Part shown: in pieces, positions 8,008 to 17,608 of the stretch | Position numbering within the stretch: position 1 is the stretch's first letter | Layout: each line of letters starts with the position of its first letter | Translations under genes and position numbers: made by a program | Assembly (NCBI GenBank): GCA_028703105.1 | Contig: JAQVNN010000006.1 | Location: 1-54,716, forward strand | DNA length: 54,716 nucleotides | Direction of reading: 5' to 3' | Origin: Paludibacter sp. | GTDB lineage: Bacteria > Bacteroidota > Bacteroidia > Bacteroidales > Paludibacteraceae | Notes under the pieces: model-generated | The model's input: the letters and a program-made list of their open reading frames with translations, nothing else | What the model was told of the DNA's origin: nothing | Database searches by the model: none

Positions 8008-9366
8008 TTATTTTTTACTCCATCCCGGATACTTAAAGTTGCAGTTTTGCCAGGCAGGATCAATGCTGATATAGGTCTCTCTCTGCTTTTTGGCAATCCA
8101 TTCTTTCAGGAACTGTTCTTTCTTCGTTTCCTCGTAAAAGTTTTTAAGCAACTGATAATCGTCCATCAAATTGGCTTTATGAATATCAACTTTTGACTTA
8201 ACCTTCACAACGGCAACAACTTCTTTGTTAGAAGCTGGATCAATCATCGTAAACGGTTTTGAAATTTCAGCAACGTTCATTCCATAAACCACTTTAGCAA
8301 CTTCCTGAGGCAAATCCTGATATTCAAATTTAGATGTGCCTGTTCGCTGGTTAAGCATCAGTCCGGCATTCATAGCAGAATTTTTATCCTGCGAGAAATA
8401 CATTACACCCTGTTCAAAGGTCATCTTACCGCTCCTTATCACGTTGCTTACAGAGTCGAGTTTGTGCATAGCTTTCTGTTTATCTGTGAGCGAAACCTTT
8501 GGTTTCATCAGGATGTGGCGGCAATTGATCCGGTCACCACGTTTTTCAATCAACTGAATAATATGAAACCCGAATTCAGATTCCACAACACGTGAAACCC
8601 TTTTGGGGTCAGTCAGATTAAAAGCCACGTTAGCAAATTCCGGTACCAGCTGACCTTTGCCCATGAAACCAAGTTCACCCCCTCTTTTGGCACTTTCTGT
8701 GTCTTCAGAATACAGGCGGGCAAGTATTGAAAAGTCGGTCGTCCCACTATTCACCCTTTCCGCGTATTCTCTCAGCCGTTCTTTCACAGCCTCAATCTCT
8801 TCCTGTGGCACCGGAGGCTGAAAGCTGATGATCTGCAATTCAACCTGTGCAGGAACAGTTGGAATGCTGTCTTCCGACAGGGAATTATAGAATCGCCTTA
8901 CATCGGCAGGAGTAGATTTGATGTTTTCCACCAATTTTTGCTGCATCTGCTGGATAATCATTTGCTCCCTGACCATGGTGCGCATATCTTCGCGAAGTGC
9001 AAGCATGCTTTTTCCGAAATACTCTTCGAGTTTTTCTTTTGACCCAATCTGAGAAATAAAATAATTCATCCGCATCTCCACCTGATTCATCACAGTTCCT
9101 TCATTTACCTCGATACTATCCAGTTCCGCCTGGTGCAGATAAAGTTTCTGGATCGCAATTTGCTCGGGGATAACACAGTAAGGATCCCCATCAATGGTAA
9201 CCCCTTCGTACTGAGCCCTGATTCGTTGTTCTTCAACTTCAGATCTCAATATTGACTCGTCACCTACTATCCAGATAATCTCATCGATAATATTCGTCTG
9301 AGCCGAGGTGTTTATGAAAGACAAACCTAAAAATACGGTTAAAAAAACGATGAATCTTGTGTGCAT
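8008..9366 (-). CDS. SurA-like periplasmic peptidyl-prolyl isomerase
   Basis: A 452-aa protein with a signal peptide (MHTRFIVFLTVFLGLSFINTSAQ), a SurA N-terminal-like helical region (DEIIWIVGDESILRSEVEEQ...) and two PpiC/rotamase domains. The first, around residues 175-280, is clear: LARLYSEDTESAKRGGELGFMGKGQLVPEFANVAF...VVESEFGFHIIQLIEKRGDRINCRHIL. The second is diverged (CRHILMKPKVS onwards, MYFSQDKNSAMNAGLM). SurA chaperones outer-membrane beta-barrel proteins across the periplasm. It lies between another PpiC lipoprotein and the OstA-like gene, so the cluster forms an outer-membrane assembly set. Confidence 0.9.
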   Translation of the reverse strand: MHTRFIVFLTVFLGLSFINTSAQTNIIDEIIWIVGDESILRSEVEEQRIRAQYEGVTIDGDPYCVIPEQIAIQKLYLHQAELDSIEVNEGTVMNQVEMRMNYFISQIGSKEKLEEYFGKSMLALREDMRTMVREQMIIQQMQQKLVENIKSTPADVRRFYNSLSEDSIPTVPAQVELQIISFQPPVPQEEIEAVKERLREYAERVNSGTTDFSILARLYSEDTESAKRGGELGFMGKGQLVPEFANVAFNLTDPKRVSRVVESEFGFHIIQLIEKRGDRINCRHILMKPKVSLTDKQKAMHKLDSVSNVIRSGKMTFEQGVMYFSQDKNSAMNAGLMLNQRTGTSKFEYQDLPQEVAKVVYGMNVAEISKPFTMIDPASNKEVVAVVKVKSKVDIHKANLMDDYQLLKNFYEETKKEQFLKEWIAKKQRETYISIDPAWQNCNFKYPGWSKK

Positions 9367-9413
9367 GTTAATGATTTTAATCCGGGCAACCCTTCACTAT
9401 AAGTCCGGGAATT

Positions 9414-10268
9414 TTATTTGTTAAAAAAAGTTACAGTTCCATTCTGAATTGCATCCTGGTATAATTCATCTTCGAAATTTACTATAAAATCCGATTTCAA
9501 TTTATTCAGAATGATGTTGGATATCTTTTCTTTAGCAGTCTCAAATGGTTCTATCTGTCCCACTCTCTTTACAGAATCGACATTCAACATATAATGCTTC
9601 AGGCTGTCGGAGACCTCAACATACTTCCCTGTACCCAACGTTTCATTCAAATTTGGAGATTGAACCGGCATTTTTTTGAGAATTTCATTTAGGGGCATCC
9701 AACGATCAGCGAAATAATCATAACTCAACCCATGTTGTAAACTGTATTTTTCAATTTGCTCCAGGGATTTGTTATCACCCGATTGTACCCAATGTCGTAC
9801 ATCATTCAATTTGGGGGCTCCAACCGGAAGCACAAGCAGGATTCCTTTCAACATATCTTCACGCAGGACAAACTGTTCGCTGAAATTTTGATAAAATGTG
9901 AACAATTCTTCATCTGATGGTTGCTGAGGCAAACGTTGTTGTAACAGGTTTTGCTGATACTGATGAATAGTAAGAGACTTCCTGTAATCATCTAGCAACC
10001 TTTCTATTTCAGCTTTATTTGTCACGTTACGTTTAGCATGTTCATAAAGCAACACATCCGTTACCCATTTACGGATGTAGCCATCGGCAATTTGTATGCT
10101 GTCAGCACCGGTAATATTGGGAGGAATAATCCCCTGCACCTGATCCAGATACAAAAATTTTCCCTCCACTTCCAATAAGGGAATACGGGTCTGATCAGGA
10201 GATTTAACATCACATCCAATCAATGACCCGAATATTAACACCAGCAATAAATGCCTGAAAATACGCAT
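9414..10268 (-). CDS. PpiC-family foldase lipoprotein
   Basis: A protein of about 284 aa with a lipoprotein signal (MRIFRHLLLVLIFGSLIGCDVKS; lipobox L-I-G-C). The body is mostly helical, with a SurA/PrsA-like chaperone pattern (DSIQIADGYIRKWVTDVLLYEHAKRNVTNKAEIERLLDDYRKSLTIHQYQQNLLQQRL). It has no clear catalytic rotamase motif, so it may be a chaperone-only member. The track begins at a TTG (10286). ATG 10268 is preferred because it gives a normal lipoprotein signal. It sits between the large PpiC gene and the surA-like gene on the same strand, which supports the foldase assignment. Confidence 0.72.
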   Translation of the reverse strand: MRIFRHLLLVLIFGSLIGCDVKSPDQTRIPLLEVEGKFLYLDQVQGIIPPNITGADSIQIADGYIRKWVTDVLLYEHAKRNVTNKAEIERLLDDYRKSLTIHQYQQNLLQQRLPQQPSDEELFTFYQNFSEQFVLREDMLKGILLVLPVGAPKLNDVRHWVQSGDNKSLEQIEKYSLQHGLSYDYFADRWMPLNEILKKMPVQSPNLNETLGTGKYVEVSDSLKHYMLNVDSVKRVGQIEPFETAKEKISNIILNKLKSDFIVNFEDELYQDAIQNGTVTFFNK

Positions 10269-10286
10269 GAGAGAGCTTATAAGCAA

Positions 10287-12233
10287 TTAATTTTTCTGAA
10301 CCGTTTTCAATACTTTTTGATTGATCTTTACCGGATATTTTTCCCGCAAGGTATTGATCCATTCCTTTTCAAGAAATTCCTGATAATCGGCCGTAACCAA
10401 TCCGCGTACATCCGTATAATCTTCGGGAGTATAATTCAGCAGAGTACCCGGAACAAACACATAAGGGTATTTAGCATCTTTCTCCACTGCTCCGGGAGAG
10501 TTAAAAACATAGTGATCGACAAATTTGTTATCACCCTCCACATACAAACCTTTATCGATTTTAATATTAACCACACTGTCATTGAGCTGACGGAGGAATT
10601 TGTCTATTGAGTCTTTCGGCTGAACCGAGACAATTTCATTTGCCTTTTTCCAGACGTCTTCCGTTTTACACTGAATTACCCTTCCTTTGAAATGTGGTTT
10701 ATCCCAGGAATATTTCTGTTTATTTCTTTTAAAGAAGGCTACCAATCCGGCTGTATCCTTGGATGCTTTTTCCCAAACCTCGTTGTTGCTTACTTCAAAC
10801 AGCAGGATACCATCATGATATTCCTGCATCAGCAAACGGAAATCATCATACTTCTTTTCGAGCTGAGTATTCTCATAAGCCAGCAATTCTTTTTCAATAA
10901 AAGCATTCAGTTTTTGATCGATAATTTCTTTAGCAGAAGATTTTTCGCTTGCCTGGTTTTTCTTCAAATACGCAAGAAAATCTTCCTGTTTATATTTTTT
11001 CCGGGCAAAAGAGAACATCGTTTTTTTCAGTTTTGCAGCATCCGCATCAGCAAGAAAAGCAGAATCAGTAAGCAATCTGTCTTGCAATAGGGCATAAAAA
11101 TCTTCTGTTTGTGTTCCTTTATTGATTTTAAGTTTGTACTCTTTTTTCAGTTTTTCCACAAAAGCTTGCTGGCCTTTTTGTGCTCTTTCATCTCTTTTTA
11201 CCAGACGTTCGATATCCGCTTTTTTATTTTCAAATGACGGAATTGGTTTAGTATCTAATAATTTGATGATGTGCCACCCATAAGCCGATTGCACAGGCTC
11301 ACTGATATCTCCCGTATTTTTCAGGGCAAAAGCCGCCTGTTCAAATTCAGCTACCATTCTTCCCGTGCCAAACCAGGGCAATTCTCCATTTCTTGCTGCA
11401 GAACCCCGGTCTTCAGAATGAGCCGAAGCAATTTGTCCGAAATCAGCCCCGTTTTTTACAAGTTGATACAATGAGTCTATTTGATTTTTAGCTCTTGTAT
11501 TACCTGCATCATCACCCTGAGAAGTAAATTTCATGATATGTGAAACCAACACCTCTCCGGGAGAAAACCTTCGGTTATGTACTTTTATCACGTGATAGCC
11601 AAAAGCGGAACGAACAGGTTTTGAAATGGTACCCACCGGTGTATTAAAAGCCATCGTTTCGAAAGGATACACCGTACGGAAACCTGTAATCCATCCGATA
11701 TAACCACCATTATCCTCAACCGACTGATCTTCTGATGTTTCTTTAGCAACGGTAGGGAAGTCTTCTTTTTCGAGTCTTTTCAACACCTCCTGAATTTTAT
11801 TCCAGGCTTTCAGGGTATCCGCCGGAGCTGCATTTTGCTGAACACGAACAAGAATATGACTCACCTCAATATCTTCTTTCATCCTTTCATATGCTTCTTT
11901 CAACAGGCTTTCTTCGACTCTTGAATCGGTAAGATAGGGTTTGGTCAACTGATCCCGATAACCACTCAACTCATTTATAAAGGATTTTGTTGTATCAATT
12001 CCCTGCGATTTAGCTTCTTCAACTTTAAGTTTAAAGTTCACGAAAAGATCAACATATTCTTCCAGCGTTTTTTTATCCAGGGCGTTATTCGAGTTATTCT
12101 TGTTATAAATATATTCAAACTCGGATTTTAGAACCGGTTTGCCATTAATAGTCATCAAAACTGGGTCTTTTCCCTTTGCCATGACAGAACCCGAAATCAA
12201 TAAAACGGACAATGAAACAAATAGTGCCTTCAT
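10287..12233 (-). CDS. Two-domain PpiC peptidyl-prolyl isomerase (PrsA/SurA-like)
   Basis: A 648-aa secreted foldase with a signal peptide (MKALFVSLSVLLISGSVMA). Two tandem rotamase domains occupy about residues 115-340. One is EVSHILVRVQQNAAPADTL...GGYIGWITGFRTVYPFETMAF...VRSAFGYHVIKVHNRR. The next is VLVSHIMKFT...GELPWFGTGRMVAEFEQAAF...VQSAYGWHIIKLLDTK. The C-terminal 300 residues are helical and charged, and resemble a chaperone arm. It probably helps fold exported outer-membrane proteins. It is first in the run of three foldase genes and is separated from the guaB stop by 106 nt, where I see only a near-consensus -7 box (TAGGTTCG, minus strand, 12273-12280). Confidence 0.9.
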   Translation of the reverse strand: MKALFVSLSVLLISGSVMAKGKDPVLMTINGKPVLKSEFEYIYNKNNSNNALDKKTLEEYVDLFVNFKLKVEEAKSQGIDTTKSFINELSGYRDQLTKPYLTDSRVEESLLKEAYERMKEDIEVSHILVRVQQNAAPADTLKAWNKIQEVLKRLEKEDFPTVAKETSEDQSVEDNGGYIGWITGFRTVYPFETMAFNTPVGTISKPVRSAFGYHVIKVHNRRFSPGEVLVSHIMKFTSQGDDAGNTRAKNQIDSLYQLVKNGADFGQIASAHSEDRGSAARNGELPWFGTGRMVAEFEQAAFALKNTGDISEPVQSAYGWHIIKLLDTKPIPSFENKKADIERLVKRDERAQKGQQAFVEKLKKEYKLKINKGTQTEDFYALLQDRLLTDSAFLADADAAKLKKTMFSFARKKYKQEDFLAYLKKNQASEKSSAKEIIDQKLNAFIEKELLAYENTQLEKKYDDFRLLMQEYHDGILLFEVSNNEVWEKASKDTAGLVAFFKRNKQKYSWDKPHFKGRVIQCKTEDVWKKANEIVSVQPKDSIDKFLRQLNDSVVNIKIDKGLYVEGDNKFVDHYVFNSPGAVEKDAKYPYVFVPGTLLNYTPEDYTDVRGLVTADYQEFLEKEWINTLREKYPVKINQKVLKTVQKN

Positions 12234-12339
12234 AAATATTAAATAAATTGATTAATTAACATGTTGAGATTGCGAACCTAAGCATTTTAACGCAAACAAT
12301 TTATATATGTTGTAAATTGATTATTTTTTTTAAGCTTTT

Positions 12340-13983
<1,644 letters not shown>

Positions 13984-14007
13984 TTATTACGAGAAACAAT
14001 AAAAGGA

Positions 14008-16251
14008 CTACAACTGCAATCTCTTTGTAGAATTAACTTCCTTTATCTTGTTGATATTTTTACGCAGGTTTTCGATTTCCTGTTTGTCGTGAACATTGAT
14101 ATGAAACAAGCCAACAAAAATTCCGGCGTGTGTTTCAATATTGATTTTACTGATGTTCACCCCGTACTGTTCAGAAATTACATGCAGGATTTCCACAAGG
14201 ACTCCCTTTTTATCGATTCCTTTGATTTCTATAACCTCATCAAAACTAAGTCCTTTGTGAACTGCCCATTTTGCAGAGATGATATTCTGCCCAAAATTTG
14301 ATTTTAATTTAGCCGCAACGGAACACTGACGTTTATGCAGCATGACAATTTCATTCTCATCAACATAACCCAACACATCATCTCCGGGTATAGGTTTACA
14401 GCAATCAGCAAATTTGTAAGTCTTACCGGCGCTCTCTTCGGTAAGTATAAAAGTTTTTTTTCTGTCAACTCGTGTTGCCGGGACCAATTCAGGTTCAACG
14501 ACCTTGTGCTTGTCTCCGGTACTTACAAAAGGAATTTTAATGTATTTAGAAAACACACTCTGCGATTTAGGCTTGAATATCACTTTCTGAATGTCTTCCA
14601 GATTCAAATTTCCTTTACCCGCCTGTAAATACAACGCATTACGCGAACTAAACTTATAATGATTGAGGATTTTGACATAATTATCATTCTCAGGAGGCAG
14701 GTTGATTTCGGCAAGTGCCTTCTCAATCCTTTTCTGACCTTCTGCTATTTCTGCTTTTTCTTCTCTTCTGAAAATTGCCCTTAATTTGGCTTTTGCCCTG
14801 GCGGTGGTCACATAATCAATCCATTCCAGTTGGGGGACTTGTTTGCGGGAGGTCAGAATTTCCACCTGGTCGCCACTTTGCAGGGTATGACTCAGTGGCA
14901 CTAATTTATGGTTTACTTTTGCTCCAATACAATGTTCTCCCAAATCGGAGTGCAGGGCAAATGCAAAATCAAGCGCAGTGGAACCCTGTGGTATGGTTTT
15001 GATGTCACCTTTCGGCGTAAATACAAAAATTTCGGAAGCAAAAAGATTCAGTTTGAAGGTGTCAATAAAATCGATAGCGTTGGGTTCCGGGTTTTCCAAT
15101 AACTCCTTAATGGTTTTCATCCATTTATCGAGCTCCGATTCATCGTTTTCTCCTGTTTTGTATTTCCAGTGTGCAGCAAGGCCTTTTTCCGCAATATCAT
15201 TCATTCTTTCACTGCGTATCTGAATTTCAACCCATCTTCCTCCCGGAGCCATAACCGTTACATGAAGTGCTTCATATCCGTTTGCCTTAGGATTGCTAAC
15301 CCAGTCACGGATTCTTTCAGGATGAGGTTTATATAATTCAGTAATAGCAGAATAAATCATCCAGCACTGATCTTTTTCTGTTAAACCTTCCTTTGGAGTA
15401 AAGACAATACGCAGAGCCATAATATCATACACATCTTCGAAGGATATGTTGTGAGTTGTCATCTTTTTCCAAATGGAATAAACTGTTTTTATTCTGGCTT
15501 TATAGCGAAATTCCCATCCCAGTTCTTTCAATTTGCGCGTGATCGGTTCGGTAAATTCTTTATAAAAGATGTTGCGGGCAATTTCATCACTGGCCAGTTT
15601 TTTTTCGATCAAGGCGTACGTTTCCGGATGTTCATATTTAAAACTCAGGTTTTCAAGTTCATTCTTTATTCGGAAAAGTCCGAGGCGATGTGCAAGGGGA
15701 GCATAGATATACTGCGTTTCTCCTGTGATTTTATATTGTTTGGCAGGAGGCAGGGATCCCAGGGTGCGCATATTATGAAGGCGGTCGGCAATTTTAATTA
15801 GGATAACCCGAATATCTTCCGACATGGTAAGCACGAGTTTCCTGAAGTTTTCAGCCTGCGCGGATGCATGTTCAGCAAATACACCTCCTGATATTTTGGT
15901 AAGACCTTCGACAATCTGAGCAATCTTGGGTCCAAAAAGATTATTGATATCTTCTACCGTATAATCAGTATCTTCTACTACATCGTGTAACAGGGCAGAA
16001 CAAATGGAAGTTGACCCCATGCCTATCTCGCTTGATACAATGCGTGCTACCGCGAGCGGATGCATGATATACGGCTCTCCGGAACGCCGGCGGATACCTT
16101 TGTGTGCAGCCTTGGCAAAATTAAACGCTTTGGTGATCAGTTCAACTTTCTTACGGTGGGATGAATTCAGGTAATCATTCAACAACGCATCAAACTCCTG
16201 TTGGACTAATTCTTCTTCAGACACACTAAAATTTGTTGAATGTGTGGACAT
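14008..16251 (-). CDS. RelA/SpoT bifunctional (p)ppGpp synthetase/hydrolase
   Basis: A 747-aa long-form Rsh protein. Domains in order: the HD hydrolase (about residues 40-190) with HPLAVARIVSSE and the metal-binding HDVVEDTD; the synthetase domain (about 240-370) with VYDIMALRIVF and GYEALHVTVMAPGGRWVEIQIRSERMNDIAEKGLAAHWKYK; the TGS domain (about 400-465; EIFVFTPKGDIKTIPQGSTALDFAFALH); a conserved-Cys region (FADCCKPIPGDDVLGYV); and a C-terminal ACT domain (LVEILHVISEQYGVNISKINIETH). The intact HDxxED motif and synthetase core suggest both activities. It sits 22 nt downstream of the alanine dehydrogenase gene, probably co-transcribed with it. Confidence 0.94.
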   Translation of the reverse strand: MSTHSTNFSVSEEELVQQEFDALLNDYLNSSHRKKVELITKAFNFAKAAHKGIRRRSGEPYIMHPLAVARIVSSEIGMGSTSICSALLHDVVEDTDYTVEDINNLFGPKIAQIVEGLTKISGGVFAEHASAQAENFRKLVLTMSEDIRVILIKIADRLHNMRTLGSLPPAKQYKITGETQYIYAPLAHRLGLFRIKNELENLSFKYEHPETYALIEKKLASDEIARNIFYKEFTEPITRKLKELGWEFRYKARIKTVYSIWKKMTTHNISFEDVYDIMALRIVFTPKEGLTEKDQCWMIYSAITELYKPHPERIRDWVSNPKANGYEALHVTVMAPGGRWVEIQIRSERMNDIAEKGLAAHWKYKTGENDESELDKWMKTIKELLENPEPNAIDFIDTFKLNLFASEIFVFTPKGDIKTIPQGSTALDFAFALHSDLGEHCIGAKVNHKLVPLSHTLQSGDQVEILTSRKQVPQLEWIDYVTTARAKAKLRAIFRREEKAEIAEGQKRIEKALAEINLPPENDNYVKILNHYKFSSRNALYLQAGKGNLNLEDIQKVIFKPKSQSVFSKYIKIPFVSTGDKHKVVEPELVPATRVDRKKTFILTEESAGKTYKFADCCKPIPGDDVLGYVDENEIVMLHKRQCSVAAKLKSNFGQNIISAKWAVHKGLSFDEVIEIKGIDKKGVLVEILHVISEQYGVNISKINIETHAGIFVGLFHINVHDKQEIENLRKNINKIKEVNSTKRLQL

Positions 16252-16273
16252 ATAAAATCAGCAGATAAAAAAT

Positions 16274-17479
16274 TTAATACCCTGTTAAAAACAACCCAAT
16301 ATCGTTGGCATTTAATCCGAAGTAAGATGCAATCAGCCGGTTGACCAACACGCCACCATAAATGTAAGCGCCGTTGCGGAAACCGGAACTTTCAGCAATG
16401 GCCCGCCTCACGCTACCAGAGTTTCCGACTTTCACCAGCATGGGAGCGAAAATATTACTCAATGCCATGGAGCTAGTGCGACCGACCCGGGCAGAAATAT
16501 TAGGCACGCAATAATGGATAATCCCATATTTCTCGAAAACCGGTTTCTCAATCGTACGGCAGGTGGAAGTTTCAAAACAGCCTCCCTGATCCACGCTTAA
16601 ATCAATGATAATGGCTCCGGGTTTCATCGTTTTAACCAACTCTTCGGATACCATGAATCGTTCAGACCCATTGATGTATCGTAAATTTCCGATTACGGCA
16701 TCAGCAGTGGTTAGTGCTTTAAATAACACGGCCGGATGAATGACTGAAGTGAAAACCTGCTGACCCAGATAATGCTGAATTTTTCTGAGCTTATTGATAT
16801 CATGGTCGAAAATTTTCACCTGAGCACCCAAAGCCAGGGCAGAACGGGCAGCAACTGAACCGGCCAAACCGGCTCCCAGAATCAACACTTCAGTGGGAGA
16901 AACTCCTGCTATACCACCCAGCAAAATTCCTTTTCCACCGGAAGCATTACTCATCAGTTCAGAGGCAACCGCGATCGCTGTGTTTCCTTCGATTTCTGCT
17001 ATCGTATTAACAACGGGGAAAGCCTTTTGTTCATCTTTAATCAACTCATAAGCCACGGCATTCAATTTCTTCGACATCATCATTTTGATGCTTTCAGCTG
17101 TTAAATTGGACAACTGAAGCATGGAAAAGATGGATTTGCCGTTTTTCATCAAAGATAACTCGTCGATGGTGGGTGGGGCAATTTTCAGAACAATGTCAGC
17201 GCTGAAAACTTCCGCTTCGCTTTCGACAATGACTGCGCCTGCTTCACTATACTGTAAATCCGTATAATACATGGGTAATCCGGCTCCGCGTTGCACTACG
17301 ACTTTGTGCCCTTCTTCCACCACGATGGCAACTCCTTCGGGCGTCAGTCCCAGCCTGGTTTCAGCCTGTGCATTTTCACATGGGATTCCTATCGACAGCC
17401 GCCGGGGTTGTCGAACAATCTCCCGGAGCAACGACTCTTCGGGGAAAAGCACCTTTTGCGAACTCGGATCTTGTCTCAT
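16274..17479 (-). CDS. ald: Alanine dehydrogenase (AlaDH/PNT family)
   Basis: A 401-aa member of the alanine dehydrogenase/pyridine-nucleotide transhydrogenase family. The N-terminal AlaDH_PNT domain contains IGIPCENAQAETRLGLTPEGVAIVVEEGHKVVVQRGAG. The NAD-binding Rossmann domain contains VLILGAGLAGSVAARSALALGAQVKIFDHD. A short 30-residue N-terminal extension is typical of Bacteroidetes versions. The enzyme reversibly deaminates L-alanine to pyruvate and ammonia using NAD. A two-box promoter lies just upstream. It is probably the first gene of an ald-relA/spoT unit. Confidence 0.88.
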   Translation of the reverse strand: MRQDPSSQKVLFPEESLLREIVRQPRRLSIGIPCENAQAETRLGLTPEGVAIVVEEGHKVVVQRGAGLPMYYTDLQYSEAGAVIVESEAEVFSADIVLKIAPPTIDELSLMKNGKSIFSMLQLSNLTAESIKMMMSKKLNAVAYELIKDEQKAFPVVNTIAEIEGNTAIAVASELMSNASGGKGILLGGIAGVSPTEVLILGAGLAGSVAARSALALGAQVKIFDHDINKLRKIQHYLGQQVFTSVIHPAVLFKALTTADAVIGNLRYINGSERFMVSEELVKTMKPGAIIIDLSVDQGGCFETSTCRTIEKPVFEKYGIIHYCVPNISARVGRTSSMALSNIFAPMLVKVGNSGSVRRAIAESSGFRNGAYIYGGVLVNRLIASYFGLNANDIGLFLTGY

Positions 17480-17503
17480 AGGAGTTGGTTTTTGAATGGA
17501 CTA

Positions 17504-17534
17504 CAAAACTAACTGCAATTGTTGAGAATTGCAA
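17504..17534 (-). promoter_or_regulatory. Predicted Bacteroidetes promoter of ald
   Basis: Minus-strand TAGTTTTG (17504-17511) fits TAnnTTTG and TTG (17532-17534) lies 20 nt upstream, the preferred spacing. Transcription would begin near 17497, about 18 nt before the ald ATG. Confidence 0.68.
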
Positions 17535-17608
17535 GAGGGAGAGATTTATTTTTTATTTTGCTGTAAAACATACTCCATAATTCCCCCCAGATCTCGAGCA
17601 AAGAAATT